DNA of 64,000 nt from Natrinema pellirubrum DSM 15624 (GCF_000230735.2 NC_019962.1:930001-994000), one strand, 5' to 3'. Counted from the first letter of the stretch, positions 43,276 to 52,923 are shown. Numbers and translations: made by a program. The notes: generated by a model not told the origin, from the sequence alone.

Positions 43276-44277
43276 ATTTGAGTGTATTCTGGTTCCTTAT
43301 CGGAGATCGACTGAAACGGCACGTCTAGTGAGCGCTTCCGCTGGTATCTCTCTGTTGAGTAATTAGTGGGGTCACTGTTTGTGTAGTCCTATCAAGATTC
43401 AAGCAACTCTCTACTACTCCCTGGCTATTCACTCTGAATTATGGCAACTATCAACGGTTCTTTGGAGTGAAAATCACTTTTGTCAGGTTTTGATTAATGC
43501 AGTTGAGTTGACTGTCCAACGTTGAGCAAGCGAAGAACCACGTTTCTCCCGAAGAGGGAACCAGTTGCGTGAAGCCGGACGGTGAACCCTCCGAAGTTCG
43601 GCGTGGAAGAACCGATGCGGTCCCGACAGTCCGGTTCCGGGTCTCCTCTCCCTGTCCGAAACAGCGGACGAAAGCCTTCTCTGAGGGCCATCGACGGTTC
43701 GCCGATTTTTCCACGGTGACGAGCGACAGGATCGAGAGGCGTGCTTGCTACGTTAGTACTCTGAAGCCAACTTACGCGAGGCAGTTCTATCCGTCGCCGA
43801 CCTGGAGTTGAGTCGCAATAATCCAACTGCACCACACATCCCGGTGAGTCGTAGTCATGACTGACATCTTCGAGTACTGGGAGCGAGCCATGGTCTAAGA
43901 TATCCCGATCGGCATCGTTCAGCAGGTTGTCTGTGACTAATGTGGCTGAACGATCGCGTCGAAATCCTGGGCGATGTCGATGGAAGGTGATCGGTTTTGT
44001 CATCGCTCGTGGTGACTGCTATGCGTACGGCGAACCGTGGTCCGAGACGGACCGTAACTGTTGGCTCGTTAATATCTGACTCACCTCGTCGTACGACGCC
44101 AACATGCGGTCGGAACTCGAGCTGTCGGATGCAAAGATTACCGCTTGGAGTTCGGGGTAAGAATTCTACGTTGCTTTATTAAATTCTAATAGGTTCGCTC
44201 CAGAATACCAGTTGATTGTCCAATTCTGGTTTCGAAGAGAAATAAACCTACGGCGAGCCTGGCGAGTTGACAAAAAC
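43276..44277. other. One-kilobase stretch with gene debris
   Basis: No intact gene is supported. A minus-strand frame at 43494-44003 has a short protein-like part, VTDNLLNDADRDILDHGSLP and VLEDVSHDYDSPGCVVQLDY, then a non-acidic continuation. This looks like a fragment of a former gene joined to unrelated DNA. The DNA between 43480 and 43820 is GC-richer than its surroundings and may be a relic of a mobile element. The right end meets the intact insertion sequence. Confidence 0.5.
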
Positions 44278-44293
44278 GAGGGTGTCATAGAAC
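44278..44293 (+). repeat. Left terminal inverted repeat of the IS5-like element
   Basis: GAGGGTGTCATAGAAC, exactly complementary to 45331-45346. It follows the direct repeat AAAAAC. Confidence 0.92.
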
Positions 44294-44298
44294 TCTTG

Positions 44299-45291
44299 TC
44301 ACACCGTGATGATCGTGCTTCCCGGATTATCTCCTCGTTCGTAGTTGGTGATCGCAATAACGAGACGCAGACACAACGACAGGAACACTTGTGCTCGTGC
44401 ATGGACGCGGCCTCGGGCGTGGACGTGCCCGAGGCCGCAGTCCTTGACTGCGTCGTTAGTTCGTTCGACGCCTGTCCGGCGGTTGTACGTCTCATCTAAC
44501 GTCGATTGCTTCAACTTCACGTCCTTGCTGTGTTCTTTGATACGGTCTTCGACCCTGTACTCTATGTCCAGTGGATCGTCGGTGTTGCGTGCGTTGTACG
44601 GGGCGATTGGCACGACTCCTGCGGTCAGCAGGTAGTCGTGCCAATCGAGTGTGTCATAGGCGCTGTCTCCAAGCATCCAGATCGGAGTGTCGACGGCGAG
44701 CGCGTCACGCGTGACGCGCATCGCCGTCTCTTCTGGCGCTTGTTTGCTCTCGGTGAATTCCGCTGCAATCGGGATCTTTGAACCAGTCGAAACGATCGTG
44801 CAGCCGTAGCCGTAGTAGTACTCTTCAGCCGTTGGATCGTAGCATTTCGACGCGTCTTGATCGGCTGGCATCGTTCTCACGTCTGTCGAATCAATCGAGT
44901 AGGTCAAGTCGAGCAGGCCCCGCAAGGCGGCCTGCTCGACGAGGTGGTCGAAAATCTCGTCGATGACGTGTTCGAGATCGGTGAGGAAACGATCGACCGC
45001 GTCTCTCGACGGCGGTCGATCGAAGCCACAGCTGAGCCAGACGACTGTGTTGTTCAGTTCTCGCGCAACCGGACGAATGCCGTAGATATCCTTGTAGTAG
45101 CAGTGCAGAAACCCACGCATCATCTCGGGTGGTTCGTGGTCTCGTGTTCGCCCCGTCTCCGCCGGGGCGAACACGTCGAATTCTTCGAGAAACTCGAAGG
45201 AGAGATGCTCGAACAGCGCTAGCGTCTCCGTCTCCACGGCATTGAAGAACGTCTCTACCGTAGGATTATCTTGCAGGGTCGCTGGGCTCAT
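44299..45291 (-). CDS. Transposase, IS5-like DDE
   Basis: A 330-residue transposase with intact frame. Acidic catalytic residues are recognisable in LTYSIDSTDVRTMP (first Asp), WMLGDSAYDTLDW (second Asp) and YNRRTGVERTNDAVK (Glu with the R-x3-E arrangement). KCYDPTAEEYYYGYGCTIVST and PIAPYNARNTDDP are typical of this haloarchaeal group. The N-terminal part includes RGFLHCYYKDIYGIRPVARE. The start MSPATLQDNPTVETFF gives full family length. The element appears able to move. Confidence 0.9.
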   Translation of the reverse strand: MSPATLQDNPTVETFFNAVETETLALFEHLSFEFLEEFDVFAPAETGRTRDHEPPEMMRGFLHCYYKDIYGIRPVARELNNTVVWLSCGFDRPPSRDAVDRFLTDLEHVIDEIFDHLVEQAALRGLLDLTYSIDSTDVRTMPADQDASKCYDPTAEEYYYGYGCTIVSTGSKIPIAAEFTESKQAPEETAMRVTRDALAVDTPIWMLGDSAYDTLDWHDYLLTAGVVPIAPYNARNTDDPLDIEYRVEDRIKEHSKDVKLKQSTLDETYNRRTGVERTNDAVKDCGLGHVHARGRVHARAQVFLSLCLRLVIAITNYERGDNPGSTIITV

Positions 45292-45330
45292 ACCACCTCA
45301 GCGTTCACCCTGCTCTCTGGTATGAGAACT

Positions 45331-45346
45331 GTTCTATGACACCCTC
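45331..45346 (-). repeat. Right terminal inverted repeat of the IS5-like element
   Basis: GTTCTATGACACCCTC on the plus strand, complementary to 44278-44293, followed by the direct repeat AAAAAC. Confidence 0.92.
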
Positions 45347-45873
45347 AAAAACGTCATTGGTTCATTGATTATCTTATTTTCACGATATCTATATCTAACT
45401 ATATATTTATTCCAATATAAAGGTTTATTTATTTATATAAATACATATCTATACGATAGAGATGATACGATATAGCGTAGCAAGCTTGCAGGTGTCTGCC
45501 CGTTAGATGAGTGGTGACGGTTCGCGGAGTGCAACGTGATTCAGTGATACATCGGTAGCGGTTGTACTAGTGTGGCAATCGTGGCCGGTTTTCCGTGACC
45601 GTTGGACAACGAACTTCCCCGATATCGAAGGTGTTTGAAAGCAGTGATCTGGACAGTTGGAACGAAATGTTATCTTTATCGGTCAATGCGGTGTCCGCTC
45701 ACGCCACACGATTCCAATTGTTACTACGCTGAGTCGTACGACTTTTGATATAGACCAATTAGCATCCTCTTTTTCAGGCTCAACTGAGCATTCCCTTTCT
45801 CAAACCGCGCTAACTAAATGATACAGCCGAGGAAATATTGTGATTGTTTTTGCTATTGTTCCACTATCTTACT
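45347..45873. other. AT-rich intergenic region after the IS element
   Basis: About 530 bases without a supported gene. The first part (45360-45480) is strongly AT-rich with TATA-like runs. The middle (45490-45720) is more GC-rich and may be old gene debris. I find no RNA gene and no clear repeat. Confidence 0.45.
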
Positions 45874-47082
45874 CTAGCTAGGGATGATCGATAGTTGCTC
45901 CGGATCAAGTTTGATATTCTGATGACGAGGGGGAGTATCTTTTTCTCTAGTAGACTCCCCTAATATTGCGTTATATCCGAGTCCAAGTGATTGTGCCAGT
46001 AAGAAGTACGTCGGGACAAACTGGTCTCCAAAAATTTCTGTGAGTGAGCATTGTGAAGAAAAGATCAAATTGATGAGTCCTGCACCATGTACACCGACTA
46101 CTTGATCTGCCTGCGAAAACAGCGAAACTTGTTCTTGGAACGTTAAATCTGTCAACTCATATGATACGAATCCCCGATCGCGAAGATGATTGAGGATTTC
46201 ATCTCTATTCTCGAGTTCTCGCCGATTGGCGTCACCGCGTGATATGAACACCTTTGATGGGTATTCTGCCTTTGGTATTTCAAGGCATTTCTCAGCTTCT
46301 TTACGAAGCCACTCACATGCTATAGGAGAGAGAATTTTATGATCCATAGTCCTGTTATTTGTCAGCTTCTCTCCTCGACGATTTGATGGTATCACTAGCC
46401 GTCGTATTCTCAACTCATCTTCCGGATTCCAAAATACGAGATCGTTATCATATCCAAACAGTCTCAGGGATTCAATCATCCAAGAGGGAGAGTTTTTAGG
46501 CAGGAGAATTTTCGGCTCTCTCCCTGTTATCTGACTATATTTCTCTATACCCTGTATTTTCGTTATATAATTATGTACCCATACAAAATAGTTCACAGAC
46601 TCATTCTCTGTTCTTACTGTGGATGTGAATGGAACGACCGTATTATGATCATAGCGATTGTTTTCTTCGTTCAGTTTATTTTTGATGCTCTTAACGAGTA
46701 ACTTTCTAAGCGATATCCGCCAAACTAGTTCGTATTTAACCGATTTATCAGAGTCTAGAATAGGCTGATAATTTTCTGTTGTACAGATGCCTGACCCGTT
46801 CAATACTCGACCCCCTCTGATTTCTGCTATAAATGGTTGTTTAAAATGATGTGAGTCACCATATGTATAATGGTCTGAAAATTCATCCGCTGAACTCACG
46901 CAGACTGTTTCTGGTGAAGAAAACGTATACACGCTGTCTGCACGGTTCCGCAATTCTTCACGGGTTAGGATCGCTTTATCAGAGATGCTCCCAAGAAGAG
47001 TGTTGTAGTAGTCTTCTACGACTGAGTGAACACCCGCCTTTTTTGAAATACTCTCTATATGCTTTTTATAAATCCCTTTCAT
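45874..47082 (-). CDS. GT61 (DUF563) family glycosyltransferase
   Basis: A 402-residue relative of the GT61 protein on the other side of the insertion sequence. The signature is seen as LTFQEQVSLFSQADQVVGVH, directly followed by GAGLINLIFSSQCSLTEIFG. VFISRGDANRRELENRDEIL parallels the ISREDATARRTLNEQEV of the other copy, so both share an ancestor but have diverged widely. It starts one base after the stop of the alkaline-phosphatase-like gene, showing an operon pair. Composition is AT-rich. The acceptor sugar is unknown. Confidence 0.83.
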   Translation of the reverse strand: MKGIYKKHIESISKKAGVHSVVEDYYNTLLGSISDKAILTREELRNRADSVYTFSSPETVCVSSADEFSDHYTYGDSHHFKQPFIAEIRGGRVLNGSGICTTENYQPILDSDKSVKYELVWRISLRKLLVKSIKNKLNEENNRYDHNTVVPFTSTVRTENESVNYFVWVHNYITKIQGIEKYSQITGREPKILLPKNSPSWMIESLRLFGYDNDLVFWNPEDELRIRRLVIPSNRRGEKLTNNRTMDHKILSPIACEWLRKEAEKCLEIPKAEYPSKVFISRGDANRRELENRDEILNHLRDRGFVSYELTDLTFQEQVSLFSQADQVVGVHGAGLINLIFSSQCSLTEIFGDQFVPTYFLLAQSLGLGYNAILGESTREKDTPPRHQNIKLDPEQLSIIPS

Positions 47083-47083
47083 A

Positions 47084-48037
47084 CTATGATAGGTATCCTA
47101 GATCTTTGAGTCGTTGTTCCGGTGTCGAACTTGTTTTCGTTTCCGGTTTTTCAACCTCCGATTCGCCAGTATCCGTAGCTTCTGTAGTTGTCCAAGGTAC
47201 TTTTCTCACATTCGGATGTGGAAACGCCGCAGGATGAGTGTACATACCCCACTCTCCGAACAGTTCACCATGGTCTGCCGTGATCGCGACCCGTGAAGCA
47301 TCTATGTTTTCGAGTAATCGCTCAACAGAATCAAGTACCTCCCGTAGGTTCTCTAGGTATGCATCGTATATCTCTTGAACGGTTATCTCACCCTCTTTGA
47401 GGCTGTCGAATGGTGCCTTATGTATTTCTGGGAGAGATGCTCCCTCACGTTCGTGTATATATGGTTCGTGCGGTTGCATATAGTGGATAATCGTTCGAGA
47501 TGAGTCGCGATTCCGGCCGGTATAGATCGCGGCATCGGTGACTTCTTCGGGAAGCGGTGTCGTACCGATGTCTCCCCCTGTTGTCCCAACCACGGGAAGA
47601 TAGGTGTTAAAATCAGAGTCGCGTGGCAGGTCCCGTTCAAGCAAGCTATCTAGAAATCGCTGATCATGCCACCACGAGCCCTTTGTAATCGTCCAATACT
47701 TCCAGTCTGGCTCCTGCTCAAACATCTGACTTATCCACCCATTTCCACTTATTAGAGACACGTCTGACACATCCCTATCAGCAAATGTGTGTAGATACCA
47801 CTCCTTCGAGGTTGATCCAACAGAGGTCATTGATTCTACTCCATCTAAAAAATCATATTCCTCAGAAACGGTCTGTAGCGCATCAACTCGACAAGCATCC
47901 AGTACAATTAATACATCCCATTCTCGTTCGAAGACATTTTCCCCAAATTGGATATGGTTTTGGAATTTGAGGGCGGGGTACATATATAACCCGTATAGGA
48001 ACTTCCCAAAAGATTCTCCCCGGCTAAATTGCCACAT
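47084..48037 (-). CDS. Sulfatase-like/alkaline phosphatase superfamily protein
   Basis: A 317-residue protein starting at MWQFSRGESFGKFLYGLYMY. DVLIVLDACRVDALQTV carries the first metal Asp with Cys next to it, and RVAITADHGELFGEWGMYTH the second metal set. Residues between them include TIIHYMQPHEPYIHE. The C terminus EQRLKDLGYLS is like other haloarchaeal members. An ATG 33 codons earlier (48136) is possible, but a TATA-like ATTATAAATTA falls inside that extension. The reaction is uncertain: sulfatase, phosphodiesterase or transfer of a charged group to a glycan. It is followed at once by the GT61 gene. Confidence 0.8.
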   Translation of the reverse strand: MWQFSRGESFGKFLYGLYMYPALKFQNHIQFGENVFEREWDVLIVLDACRVDALQTVSEEYDFLDGVESMTSVGSTSKEWYLHTFADRDVSDVSLISGNGWISQMFEQEPDWKYWTITKGSWWHDQRFLDSLLERDLPRDSDFNTYLPVVGTTGGDIGTTPLPEEVTDAAIYTGRNRDSSRTIIHYMQPHEPYIHEREGASLPEIHKAPFDSLKEGEITVQEIYDAYLENLREVLDSVERLLENIDASRVAITADHGELFGEWGMYTHPAAFPHPNVRKVPWTTTEATDTGESEVEKPETKTSSTPEQRLKDLGYLS

Positions 48038-48532
48038 AGAGAGGCGTTGACCTGAAGTACGTTTATGTTCTTCGGTTTGGTGTTTAGTAGTGACATATTG
48101 GAATTCCGCATAAATCCATAATTTATAATCTTGCATTTACTATCCTATATAATTAATTCACTTTTATGACAAATGTAATATATAAGGACCACACTGAAAG
48201 ACGGGCTATAAGACTTTCAGCGTCTTCAGGGAATATCAACTTCAACAATTGTATCGACTAATCTAAGAGGATGGCTCCTGTGCGAATCTGAGTACGTAGG
48301 GTACTTGGTCACACTGGGAGGGAGATGTTAATCGGGGATCGCTCTTTGTCAACTGCAGTAAGGCGTGAGTTCTAGGAGTTCAATCACGAGATCAATCGTA
48401 TGCATCCAAGGGGCCACATCATCTCGTAGGCAGAGATATCCGTTACAGACATCGGATCGTACGGAGTTTGAAGCGTCACAGATGCCGCCAGAAAAAAATT
48501 TCTTCGAACAGGCCAAGCGCTCGCTATAACAG
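48038..48532. other. Region at the right edge of the AT-rich island
   Basis: About 490 bases without a supported complete gene. It begins with AT-rich DNA holding the probable promoter of the sulfatase-like gene and a 7-bp inverted repeat CTGAAAG/CTTTCAG at 48194-48200 and 48214-48220. The part after 48250 is mixed in composition and may be gene debris leading to the broken methyltransferase. Confidence 0.45.
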
Positions 48533-49404
48533 GTGAGGACGGAGCGTCAGGTACTTGTAGCAAAGCTAGGTTATAAAGTAACTATGGCCCTCCTACATCG
48601 GGAATATCGGCTGTTCCGCTTAGAAGGCATGGGAGCGGTCACCAACGAAACTCGAAAGAAATTCGCCAGCCGTTTCGGTTCAACTTGTCAACTGATAAAA
48701 CCCGAGTGCAATCGGTATACGATCGATAATGCAAGCACCGGGTTTGACATGTCCAGTCGCCACCTGGACCGACACGACTTCGTTGATGACATCCGCTCCG
48801 AACGATTACTTATCGAACGCGTCTTATCGATCGTCGAGGCGGACAATGTATTCTACAACATCGGTGCGAATATCGGCATCTACTCCTGTCTAGTCGGCAG
48901 CCAGTTGAGTTCGGGGCGCGTCATCGCCTTTGAACCCACGTCGGACGCCTACGACGGTCTCTATCGGAACATCGACCGAAACGATGTCCGGTTGAGACCT
49001 TTAACGTCGCACTGTCGGACGCCAACGGCACGAGCCGGATGGCTGTGGAGGGACAGACGGGGCACTAATTCACTGACGAGGGTGATGGGACCATCGAGAT
49101 CGAGACGCGACGCGGCGACGACCTCGTCAACGAACGCGGTCTCTCGCCGCCGAACGTCTGCAAAATCGATATCGGGGGAGCCGAATATCTCGAACCCGAG
49201 GGGCTTCGCGAGACGCTCAGCGATCCGGCCTGTTGTCGTATCTTCTGTGAGATACACACGGAGAAGATACGAGAGATCGGGGGCAGTGCTAAGGAGGCGG
49301 AAACGCTCCTTCAGGAGTTGGGCTTTGAACTCGAGTACCTCGGCGACCGCCGCGCGAACTATTTCGTTGAGGCAAGCCAACCGAACACAGATGAGGGGCA
49401 ATGA
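48533..49404 (+). pseudogene. FkbM-type methyltransferase, broken by frameshift and stop
   Basis: The first part reads an intact SAM-binding region: NVFYNIGANIGIYSCLVGSQ, then GRVIAFEPTSDAYDGLYRNI. Near base 48990 the frame shifts: the continuation VETFNVALSDANGTSRMAVE is in another frame. That frame then meets a TAA stop at about 49068 before continuing with GTIEIETRRGDDLVNERG and CKIDIGGAEYLEPEGLRETL to a TGA at 49402-49404. The FkbM motif K-I-D-V-E-G-A-E has lost its first Glu (K-I-D-I-G-G-A-E). Three defects make a functional product unlikely. The start at GTG is uncertain. Its stop abuts the next glycosyltransferase start, a relic of an operon that presumably methylated a glycan. Confidence 0.85.
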
Positions 49405-50535
49405 ATGACACGACTTGCCCTCGTCACCCCACGATACCCGCCGACCCACGCCGGCGGCGGCGAGATCAGCGCTCGCTTGCTCGCCGAACAACTCCACGCT
49501 CGAGACGCCGTCGACGAAGTCGTCGTCTACTCGTTCGACGGCAAATCGACGGAGACGGTTGGAGGGGTTCCGGTCTTCCGGCTCGCGGACGTTCCCCAGT
49601 ATCCCTACAGCCTGCCGAACGAGATCGCCTACCGGAAGCTCAGGGCGGTCGGGCCGGACCCCGACGTAATTCACGCGTACAACATGCACCTCCATCCTGC
49701 CGTGGGACGGCTCTCCGCGGCGCTCGACGTTCCCGCGGTGGCGACGCTGAACGCGTACCCACTCGTCGACTGGGCCGAGGTGAACGTGACCCCCTCGTTC
49801 AAGCGTCGACTGTACGAGCGGACGCTGTTGCGTCTCGAACGGCCCCGCCTGCTGGATCAGCTGCAAAACATCGACCTGTTCCTGCCACTCAGCAGTGCCG
49901 TCGAGCAAGTCTACCGAAACAACGGCCTCGACAGCGCCAATTACGAGGTAATCCCGAACATGCTCGATCCGTCGTTTTCCGTCCCGGACGATGGCTCCGA
50001 AGAGACCGACCGGGTCCGGTTACTGTACGTCGGCTATCTTCGGGACACGAAAGGCGTTCGGTATCTGATCGATGCGATGGACCAGCTCCCCGAGCAGGTC
50101 GAACTGACGGTCGTCGGCGACGGCCCGGAGCGGGACGCCCTGACGGAGCGGGCCGCGGGTACCGCCGCGGCCGACAGAATCGAGTTCACCGGTTCGGTCC
50201 CCTATGAGAAAGTCACACGGGCGTACGCTGACGCGGACGTGTTCGTCCACCCCGGCGTCTGGCCGGAGCCGTTCGGCAGGACGATCCTCGAGGCGATGCA
50301 GGCCGGGTTGCCCGTCGTCGCAACCGATATCGGCGGCCCGGCCGACACCATCCCGCAGTCGGAACTGCTGGCGACGCCCGGTGATCCGGCGAGCCTGAGC
50401 GAGAGCATCGAATACGCCGCTGCAAACCGCGACCGGATCGGCCGGGAGAATCGCCAGTTCGTCGACGACCGGTATCACCCCGACGTCGTCGTGCCGCAGT
50501 TTCATGAGGTCTACGAGCGAGTCCTGCGTGACTGA
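49405..50535 (+). CDS. Glycosyltransferase family 4 protein
   Basis: A 376-residue GT-B fold glycosyltransferase. The N-terminal glycine-rich loop is PPTHAGGGEISARLLAEQLH, typical of GT4 acceptor-binding domains. The C-terminal donor-binding domain has VRLLYVGYLRDTKGVRYLI and the E-x7-E region WPEPFGRTILEAMQAGLPVV. It is probably cytoplasmic and membrane-associated and acts on a dolichol-linked glycan. Its ATG lies immediately after the stop of the broken methyltransferase. Composition is back to GC-rich, unlike the preceding island. Confidence 0.88.
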   Translation: MTRLALVTPRYPPTHAGGGEISARLLAEQLHARDAVDEVVVYSFDGKSTETVGGVPVFRLADVPQYPYSLPNEIAYRKLRAVGPDPDVIHAYNMHLHPAVGRLSAALDVPAVATLNAYPLVDWAEVNVTPSFKRRLYERTLLRLERPRLLDQLQNIDLFLPLSSAVEQVYRNNGLDSANYEVIPNMLDPSFSVPDDGSEETDRVRLLYVGYLRDTKGVRYLIDAMDQLPEQVELTVVGDGPERDALTERAAGTAAADRIEFTGSVPYEKVTRAYADADVFVHPGVWPEPFGRTILEAMQAGLPVVATDIGGPADTIPQSELLATPGDPASLSESIEYAAANRDRIGRENRQFVDDRYHPDVVVPQFHEVYERVLRD

Positions 50536-50608
50536 CGACGAACGGCCGCCCCCGCAGCCACCGATCAACCCGTGAAGGATATGGCCGTCGGTTTAGAAGA
50601 CGGGTGTA

Positions 50609-51775
50609 ATGATCGATTTCGGACCTGGCGGCCGAGGACTGGCGGTCGCACACTGGGGCGAACACGCCAACGGTGGCGGTGATCGCCTCGCCTGGGAACT
50701 CGCCCGCGTCTTCGAGGACGCACCCTTTTACGTCGGCTGGCGCGACGAGTCGATCGAGCCGACCGACATCGAGGCCGAACAGCTCATCCGGGGCCGATTA
50801 CTGAACCATGCCCTCGAGCGGGGCGGGCTGGCGCGACAGCTCGCGCATCTCGTGGGATGGCAGCTCGCCGAGCCGCTCCGGGAGTACGACGTCCTCGTCA
50901 CGAGCGGAAACGAGCCGCTGTTTTACGTCGCTCCGACCGAGCAGACCTGGGTCGCCTACATCCATCACACGAACCGCAGACAGTCCGACCAGATCACTGA
51001 GGTCGAATCCGCTCGGTTCCCCCGGCTCCGACTGCTCCTTCATTACGCGATCCGGGTCCTGTTCGACCACAACACCCACCGTCCCGATCGCTACGTCGTC
51101 AACTCCGAACTCGTCAAGCGCCGCCTCGAGCGCTACTGGGGTGTGCCGAGCGAGAAAATCAGCGTCGTCTATCCGCCCGTCGATACCCACGAGTACGATC
51201 CGGACGACGAGGAGACCGGCGAGTACTACGCGACTCTCTCTCGGTTGGACTGGCACAAGGACGTCGACGGGATCGTCAGAGCGTTCAACGACCTCGAGAG
51301 TCGATTGCTCGTTGCCGGCGACGGTCCCGAACGCGAGCGCCTCGAGCGATTGGCCGGCGACAACATCGAGTTTCTCGGTTACGTCGACGAGGCCGAGAAA
51401 CGACGTCTGCTGTCGGGCGCGAAGGCCTTCGTGTTCAACGGCCGCGACGAAGACTTCGGGATCGCCCCGGTCGAAGCGCTGGCGGCCGGCACGCCGCTGC
51501 TCGGCGTCGAGGAAGGAATGACACAGTTCCAGGTCGTCGACGGGAGGAACGGCTACTGTCACACGCGAGCTGGCGAAGCCGGGCCCTCGCTGGCCGAGAC
51601 GATTCGCCGGTTCGAGACGGAGGGGGTCGAGTGGTCGCCGGCTGAGATTGCCGCCTTCGCCGACCGGTTCTCCGTGGATGCGTTCCACGAGGGGATGCGG
51701 GAGGCAGTCGATACCGCGGTTGCGAGCGCCGCTATCACGCCCGATTGGTACGAGTCGTACGAAACCGGCGATTGA
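50609..51775 (+). CDS. Glycosyltransferase family 4 protein
   Basis: A 388-residue GT-B glycosyltransferase. AVAHWGEHANGGGDRLAWEL is the N-terminal glycine-rich loop. The donor half has YATLSRLDWHKDVDGIVRAF, LLVAGDGPERERLERLAG and EDFGIAPVEALAAGTPLLGV with the two conserved Glu residues. It follows the other GT4 gene by 73 bases on the same strand and probably adds another sugar to the same glycan. Donor and linkage are unknown. It is convergent with the GT2 gene. Confidence 0.88.
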   Translation: MIDFGPGGRGLAVAHWGEHANGGGDRLAWELARVFEDAPFYVGWRDESIEPTDIEAEQLIRGRLLNHALERGGLARQLAHLVGWQLAEPLREYDVLVTSGNEPLFYVAPTEQTWVAYIHHTNRRQSDQITEVESARFPRLRLLLHYAIRVLFDHNTHRPDRYVVNSELVKRRLERYWGVPSEKISVVYPPVDTHEYDPDDEETGEYYATLSRLDWHKDVDGIVRAFNDLESRLLVAGDGPERERLERLAGDNIEFLGYVDEAEKRRLLSGAKAFVFNGRDEDFGIAPVEALAAGTPLLGVEEGMTQFQVVDGRNGYCHTRAGEAGPSLAETIRRFETEGVEWSPAEIAAFADRFSVDAFHEGMREAVDTAVASAAITPDWYESYETGD

Positions 51776-51790
51776 GTCGACTGCAGGTAG

Positions 51791-52750
51791 TCACGCGCCG
51801 CTCGGCGCGTCACGCTCGGCGGTCAGTTCCGCCCGATCCACTTCCGCAAGTCCATACAGGTAGCCGAAGCCGACCGCAGCGGTGAATACGAAGATCGTAA
51901 TAAGCTGTTTGACCTTCGCACTCGACGGGCGTCGCAAGAGGTCGGATAGCCGATCCGGAACGAACTCGAGCATGAGCTGTTGCAGGTACTCGTTTTTGTC
52001 GCCTTTCGCCTCGGGTAACAGCAGGTCCATGATCCGTTTCGAGTAGCCCTGCCAGAAGGCTCGGAACACGAGCCACTGGAAGTCGCCCCGATAATCGAAC
52101 AGTTTGTGATGGACGACGGCGTCGGTGTTGTAGATCACGCCCTTGCCGTACGCGTTCGCCATCCGGATACAGACCGGCGCTTCGTGGGCCTGGATGTGGC
52201 GGTCGCCTTTCCGGCCCGTATTTTCGTCGTAGCCGCCGACGGCGAGAAAGACGTCCCGCCGGTAGGAGATGTTCGAACCGTAGGTGTTGCGAAGTTCCTC
52301 CATGTGATCGCCCATTCCGCGCTCGTCACAGCCGACAAGCCAGTAGAACTCCGCGGGGAAGAAGTCGGGTTTTTCGGTCACCCAGTCGGAGGCGACGTGG
52401 CCGCCGACCGCGATGGCGTCGGTCTCGGCGTAGACTCGAGCCAATTCCGCGACCCAGTCCTCTTCGGCGACGGCGTCGTCATCGATGAACGCGACCACGT
52501 CGCCGGTCGCGATCTCGGCTCCGCGGGTCCGGCTGTAGGAGATGCCGTGATTCTCGTCGTTACAGTGGAGGACGACGTCCTCGAGGTCCCCGTAGTCATC
52601 TCTCACGCGGTCGAAGACCGGCTCGTTGCCGTCGACGACGAGGACGATCTCGAGGGGGTCGTAGGTCTGTGCGAGGACGCTGTCGACGCACTCCGAGAAG
52701 ACGTCGTACCGGTCCATCGCGTACGTACAGATGACGACGGAGACCTTCAT
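51791..52750 (-). CDS. GT2 glycosyltransferase, AglG-like
   Basis: A 319-residue GT2 family enzyme. VSVVICTYAMDRYDVFSECV opens the domain. The D-x-D-type motif is in FIDDDAVAEEDWVAEL, and a base-like region is EAPVCIRMANAYGKGVIYNT. One hydrophobic stretch near the C terminus (LITIFVFTAAVGFGYLYGL) anchors it. It resembles haloarchaeal AglG, a glucuronosyltransferase adding the second sugar of the dolichol-linked glycan, which fits AglM in the same region, but AglE/AglI-like roles cannot be excluded. It is divergent from aglB. Confidence 0.83.
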   Translation of the reverse strand: MKVSVVICTYAMDRYDVFSECVDSVLAQTYDPLEIVLVVDGNEPVFDRVRDDYGDLEDVVLHCNDENHGISYSRTRGAEIATGDVVAFIDDDAVAEEDWVAELARVYAETDAIAVGGHVASDWVTEKPDFFPAEFYWLVGCDERGMGDHMEELRNTYGSNISYRRDVFLAVGGYDENTGRKGDRHIQAHEAPVCIRMANAYGKGVIYNTDAVVHHKLFDYRGDFQWLVFRAFWQGYSKRIMDLLLPEAKGDKNEYLQQLMLEFVPDRLSDLLRRPSSAKVKQLITIFVFTAAVGFGYLYGLAEVDRAELTAERDAPSGA

Positions 52751-52923
52751 CGGGACTCGATTTCGGAGACGCGAGAATAAGCCTTTTCCTTCAGTGACCC
52801 GCTCGGCGGAGGAACGGTCCGAAAACCGGAGTATCGTCCATCCGACTCCGTCGTTAGACGGGGTATCAAACGGCGACGCGTATATGACAAGGCTTATTCT
52901 TGGCTTGGGTCTGGTGGAACCTA

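Larger units (their letters stand above)
44278..45346 (-). mobile_element. Intact IS5-like insertion sequence, 1,069 bp
   Basis: The ends are perfect 16-bp inverted repeats (GAGGGTGTCATAGAAC at 44278-44293 and its complement at 45331-45346). They are flanked by the 6-bp direct repeat AAAAAC (44272-44277 and 45347-45352), the expected target duplication. One intact transposase gene fills it. Together these show a complete and relatively recent insertion between the two GT61 genes. Confidence 0.92.
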
